Assembly: GCA_028292405.1 (NCBI GenBank)
Contig: JAQGMJ010000020.1
Location: forward strand, 62,001 to 126,000
Source of the DNA: Betaproteobacteria bacterium
Lineage (GTDB): Bacteria; Pseudomonadota; Gammaproteobacteria; Burkholderiales; JAEUOS01
Direction of reading: 5' to 3'
Length of the DNA: 64,000 bases
Shown: piece by piece, positions 60,880 to 64,000 of the stretch
Layout: each line of letters begins with the position of its first letter
Numbering within the stretch: the first letter of the stretch is position 1
Notes under the pieces: generated by a model
What the model was told of the DNA's origin: nothing
What the model saw: only the letters and a program-made list of their open reading frames with translations
Databases searched by the model: none
Program-made: the position numbers and the translations under genes

Positions 60880-61752
60880 TCAAGGCCGGACCGGCACACC
60901 GGCCTGCAGGGCACGCTGGTACAACGGCATCACCTGCGGCAGGTGGCGCTCGATTTCCTTGATGCGGTTGGCGCTGCCGGGGTGGGTGGAAAACCACTGC
61001 GGCGGCGCGCCCTTGTTGGCCGCCTGCATCTTGCGCCACAAGGTGATGCCGGCGCGCGGATCATAGCCCGCGCGCGCCGCCAGTTCCAGGCCGACGGTAT
61101 CGGCCTCGGTCTCGTCGTCGCGCGAGAACTTCAGCGAGAGCAGGCCGGCGGAGGCGCCGACGGCGGTGCTGCCGACGCGGCCCAGGCCCAAGGCATGGGA
61201 AAGAATATTCGCTCCGGCATTGGTGGCGACCTGCTTGGCGATGCGCTCGCGCGCGTGCTCGCGCAAGGCATGGGCGATCTCGTGGCCCATGACGATGGCG
61301 ATCTCGTCGTCGCTCAACTGCAGGCCGTCGATGATGCCGGTGTAAAACGCGATCTTGCCGCCGGGCATGCAAAAGGCATTGATCTGCCGGCTGCCGATCA
61401 GGTTGATCTCCCATTTCCACTCCGCGGCGCGCGGGTTCCACTTCGGCGTAAAGGGCAGGATGCGCCGGGCCACTTCGCGGATGCGCCGCACCCGCGGGTC
61501 GTCCGGCGGCGCCAGGGCGTTCTTCTGGATCGCCGCCTGTTTCAGTTGTTCGTACTGCTGGCCCGCCGCCTGCTCCACCTGGCCGGCCGGTACCAGGCGC
61601 GCCATGCTCGAGGGCTTGCCCACGTCCACGCCCTCCTTTGGCTGCGCCTGGCTCCACGCCGGGCGGGCACAGCCGAGCAGAAGAGCCAGCGCGCAGGACA
61701 GCGGGAAAATGCACAGGCGCGCCGCAAAAAGGGGGAAGTGGCGTTTTTTCAC
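60880..61752 (-). CDS. M48-family metalloprotease, probable lipoprotein (LoiP/BepA-like)
   Basis: A 290-aa protease. The N-terminus has a signal with lipobox LLGC (Cys near 28). The zinc motif is GHEIAHALREH (near residue 158) with a later Glu in DDETEADTVGLELAARAG. FCMPGGKIAFYTGII is the family core. It should sit on a membrane facing the periplasm and clear or mature outer-membrane proteins. It precedes ggt and follows ampG on the same strand. Confidence 0.92.
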   Translation of the reverse strand: MKKRHFPLFAARLCIFPLSCALALLLGCARPAWSQAQPKEGVDVGKPSSMARLVPAGQVEQAAGQQYEQLKQAAIQKNALAPPDDPRVRRIREVARRILPFTPKWNPRAAEWKWEINLIGSRQINAFCMPGGKIAFYTGIIDGLQLSDDEIAIVMGHEIAHALREHARERIAKQVATNAGANILSHALGLGRVGSTAVGASAGLLSLKFSRDDETEADTVGLELAARAGYDPRAGITLWRKMQAANKGAPPQWFSTHPGSANRIKEIERHLPQVMPLYQRALQAGVPVRP

Positions 61753-61780
61753 GCTGCGGGGCCGGCGGCTGTGATGACGT

Positions 61781-63061
61781 CTAGTCTGCCAGATCGGCAG
61801 ACGCCGGCGCGGGCGCTTCGCGCCAGGGCGCGATCTTCAGCAGCAGCAGCATGCCTGGGGCGGCCAGCACGGTGCAGCCGAGGAAAAAATTCAGCCAGCC
61901 CCAGTCCGCCACCAGGTAGCCGGTGGCGGCATTGGCGAAAGTACGCGGCACCGAGGCCAGGCTGGAGAACAGGGCGAATTGGGTCGCGGTGTAGCGCGGG
62001 TCGGTGGCGCGCGCCATGTAGGCGGTGAAAGCCGCAGTCCCCAGGCCGACACCGAAAGCTTCGAAGCCGATCACCCCGGCGAGTACCCAGACGTCGGGCC
62101 CGGTCTGCGTCAGAAGCGCGAACCCGAGGATCGAAACCCACTGCACCGCGCCGAACACCCACAGCGCGCGGTTGATCCCCAGGCGCAGCATCCACAGCCC
62201 GCCCACCAGGCCGCCGGCCACACTGGCCCACAGGCCGGCGTTTTTCGCCACCAGTCCGATCTGCGTCTTGGTAAAGCCGGTGTCCAGATAAAAGGCGGTG
62301 GCCAGCGAGGTAGCCATGCTGTCGCCCAGCTTGTAGAAAAAGATGAAGGTGAGAATCAGCAAGGCCTGCTTGATGCCGTCACGGCGGACGAATTCGCGAA
62401 ACGGGAGCACCACCGCGTCGTGCAGGGTCTTCGGCGGGGCGCCGTGCGCGGTGGGCTCGCTCACCAGAAAAGTGAGGGCAATACCGGGCAGCATGAACAG
62501 CGCGGTGATCCAGAACACACCGCTCCAAGGCAAGTGGTCGGAGAGAATCAGCGCCAGCGAGCCCGGCACCAGGCCGGCAAGCTTGTAGGCGTTGACGTGG
62601 ATCGCCGTACCCAGGCCCTGCTCCGCATCGGGCAATATTTCGCGCCGGTAGGCGTCGATCACGATGTCCTGGCTAGCGGAGAGAAAGGCCAGCAAGCTGG
62701 TCATCAGCGCAATCGTCGGCAGGTCGCTGTGCGGTGACAAGACGCCGAACATGGCGATGCAGGCCAGCAGCAGTACTTGCGTGAGCAGCATCCAGCCGCG
62801 GCGGCGGCCGAACAGCGGCAGCGCATAGCGGTCCATCAGCGGCGACCAGAGGAATTTCCAGGTATAGGGAAACTGGATCAGCGCAAACAGGCCGAGGGTC
62901 TTCAGGTCCACGCCCTCGGTGCGCAGCCAGGCCTGCAGCAGATTCAGCACGATGAACAGCGGCAGCCCGGAGGAAAAGCCGAGGAAAACGCAAATCAGCA
63001 TCCTGCGGTTGAGCAGGGCTTCGCGCACGGTCTCGCGCGGCTGGTTCTCGGCGGCTTGCAT
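61781..63061 (-). CDS. ampG: AmpG-type muropeptide MFS permease
   Basis: A 426-aa multi-helix transporter for peptidoglycan fragments. LLNRRMLICVFLGFSSGLPLF at the start, LGLFALIQFPYTWKFLWSPL, SASQDIVIDAYRREIL and FYKLGDSMATSLATAFYLD are close AmpG signatures. It recycles GlcNAc-anhydroMurNAc peptides and can influence beta-lactamase induction. It lies eight bp after metW. Confidence 0.93.
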   Translation of the reverse strand: MQAAENQPRETVREALLNRRMLICVFLGFSSGLPLFIVLNLLQAWLRTEGVDLKTLGLFALIQFPYTWKFLWSPLMDRYALPLFGRRRGWMLLTQVLLLACIAMFGVLSPHSDLPTIALMTSLLAFLSASQDIVIDAYRREILPDAEQGLGTAIHVNAYKLAGLVPGSLALILSDHLPWSGVFWITALFMLPGIALTFLVSEPTAHGAPPKTLHDAVVLPFREFVRRDGIKQALLILTFIFFYKLGDSMATSLATAFYLDTGFTKTQIGLVAKNAGLWASVAGGLVGGLWMLRLGINRALWVFGAVQWVSILGFALLTQTGPDVWVLAGVIGFEAFGVGLGTAAFTAYMARATDPRYTATQFALFSSLASVPRTFANAATGYLVADWGWLNFFLGCTVLAAPGMLLLLKIAPWREAPAPASADLAD

Positions 63062-63069
63062 GCGGCGAA

Positions 63070-63672
63070 TTATCGCCGCTTTACCCTATAGATCGCCAGT
63101 TCGCCGTTGAGGTTCGGTTCGTCGGCCACGGGCTTGCCTTCGGTCAGTGCGACGAGGTCAAGTATTTCCAGTTCCAGCTTGGCGCACAGCTCCTCGAAAT
63201 CGAGCATGGTGCACAGGTGGATGTTCGGTGTGTTGTACCAGGCGAAGGGCAGTATTTTCGACACCGGCATGCGCCCGGCGGCCACCTGCTCGCGATTCGG
63301 CGCGTAGCCGAAATTGGGGAAGGTGACGATGGCTTCGCGCCCCACCCGCACCATCTCCAGCAGCACGGCCTCGATGTGATGCATCGCCTGCAGGGTCTGC
63401 GACAGGATCACGCAGTCGAAGCCGGCGTCGCCGAAGGCGGCCAGGCCGCGCTCGAGGTCGCTCTGGATCACGTTGTTGCCGTTGGCCAGCGCCGCCAGCA
63501 CATTGGCGTCGTCGATCTCGATGCCGTAGCCGAACACCTGCTTGTCGGTGCGCAGGTGGCGCAGCAAGGTGCCGTCGCCACAGCCGAGGTCAAGCACGCG
63601 CGTGCCGGCGCCGACCCAGGCGGAGATGACGGCATAGTCGGCGCGCAAGTTGTGTCCGTTGCCGTTGCTCAT
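63070..63672 (-). CDS. metW: Methionine biosynthesis protein MetW
   Basis: A 200-aa SAM-methyltransferase-fold protein: [16 protein letters not shown] (SAM loop), [32 protein letters not shown] and [18 protein letters not shown]. MetW works with MetX in homoserine acylation in proteobacteria. Its ATG overlaps the metX stop (ATGA at 63669-63672). Confidence 0.95.
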   Translation of the reverse strand: MSNGNGHNLRADYAVISAWVGAGTRVLDLGCGDGTLLRHLRTDKQVFGYGIEIDDANVLAALANGNNVIQSDLERGLAAFGDAGFDCVILSQTLQAMHHIEAVLLEMVRVGREAIVTFPNFGYAPNREQVAAGRMPVSKILPFAWYNTPNIHLCTMLDFEELCAKLELEILDLVALTEGKPVADEPNLNGELAIYRVKRR

Positions 63673-64000
63673 GCGCCCACCTCCGCGGCGATGCGTGCAT
63701 AGTAGGCGCGCACCAGGGCAAAATAGCGCGGATCTTCGAGCAAAAATTCGTCGTGGCCGTGCGGCGCGTCGATCTCGGCGTAGCTGACGTCGGCGCGGTT
63801 GGCGGTCAATGCCGTGACGATCTCGCGCGAGCGCGCGGGGGAAAAGCGCCAGTCGGTGGTGAAGGACACTACCAAAAATTTGACGTTCTTCGCACGCTCA
63901 AAGGCCAGCGCCAGGCTATTGTCGTAATCAGCGGCGGGGTCGAAATAGTCCAGCGCCTTGGTGATCAGCAAATAGGTGTTGGCATCGAAGTAGCCGGAGA
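63669..64000 (-). CDS. metX: Homoserine O-acyltransferase MetX, C-terminal part
   Basis: The frame is open to the window edge, so only the last 110 or so residues are present. [14 protein letters not shown] and [19 protein letters not shown], with the catalytic Asp and the His of [17 protein letters not shown], identify the alpha/beta-hydrolase-type MetX that activates homoserine for methionine synthesis. It is coupled to metW. Confidence 0.95.
   Translation of the reverse strand, partial: SGYFDANTYLLITKALDYFDPAADYDNSLALAFERAKNVKFLVVSFTTDWRFSPARSREIVTALTANRADVSYAEIDAPHGHDEFLLEDPRYFALVRAYYARIAAEVGA

Overview
The window is about 64 kb of GC-rich chromosome from a betaproteobacterium, most likely of the order Burkholderiales. 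The reasons are the metX-metW-ampG-M48 order at the right end, the fused indolepyruvate ferredoxin oxidoreductase, a Gcr-type 'site-specific recombinase' membrane protein, a PEP-CTERM protein, and four Bug-type solute receptors (a family greatly expanded in Bordetella and its relatives). The genus cannot be named from the sequence alone. I see no rRNA, tRNA, CRISPR array, insertion sequence, prophage or origin.

Left part (1-19.5 kb): a truncated DUF1275 membrane protein faces a long minus-strand series: class II ribonucleotide reductase nrdJ, a core-MetE methionine synthase, the Gcr-like membrane protein, aspartate dehydrogenase nadX and indolepyruvate oxidoreductase. An Lrp/AsnC regulator diverges from the last of these. 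Two drug-efflux MFS proteins, a DUF1330 protein, 4-hydroxyphenylpyruvate dioxygenase, and a pair made of a periplasmic-binding-like protein and a cyclic-nucleotide-domain/SLC13 transporter follow. Aromatic amino acid breakdown (iorAB, hpd) is a theme.

Middle (19.9-47.6 kb): an orphan amino-acid-type receptor; an exported-protein cluster (PEP-CTERM protein, phosphoesterase, MauG-like di-haem protein, secreted unknown); a prolyl-4-hydroxylase-like enzyme; orphan Bug receptors; RidA; a GT2 glycosyltransferase coupled to a polytopic protein; cupin, OsmC and EamA genes; a LysR regulator; a LEA-like secreted protein; a PHB-type esterase; a glutathione S-transferase pseudogene with three lesions; a MoxR/DUF58/VWA (Bat-like) locus with a second VWA gene and an S1C protease; and a redox cassette (DsbA-like, UBP zinc finger, cyclic-nucleotide/TrxR fusion). 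A small secreted protein lies behind what reads as a c-di-GMP-I (GEMM) riboswitch.

Right part (47.9-64 kb): a CysB-like LysR gene diverges from an eight-gene catabolic operon (ThDP enzyme, Bug, dienelactone hydrolase, amidohydrolase, Bug, Ldh-type dehydrogenase, ICL/PEP-mutase enzyme, CMD protein) that ends at a strong bidirectional terminator. Then come an orphan receptor, an alpha/beta hydrolase, gamma-glutamyltransferase, an M48 lipoprotein protease, AmpG, MetW and the C-terminal part of MetX, cut by the window edge.

The most notable signals are the riboswitch with a ribosome-site hairpin, a LexA-like box lying over the nrdJ promoter, the redox fusion that has lost both dithiol motifs, the pseudogene, and paired perfect palindromes in the Bat intergenic region. 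All functional calls come from reading motifs by eye; no database search was run.
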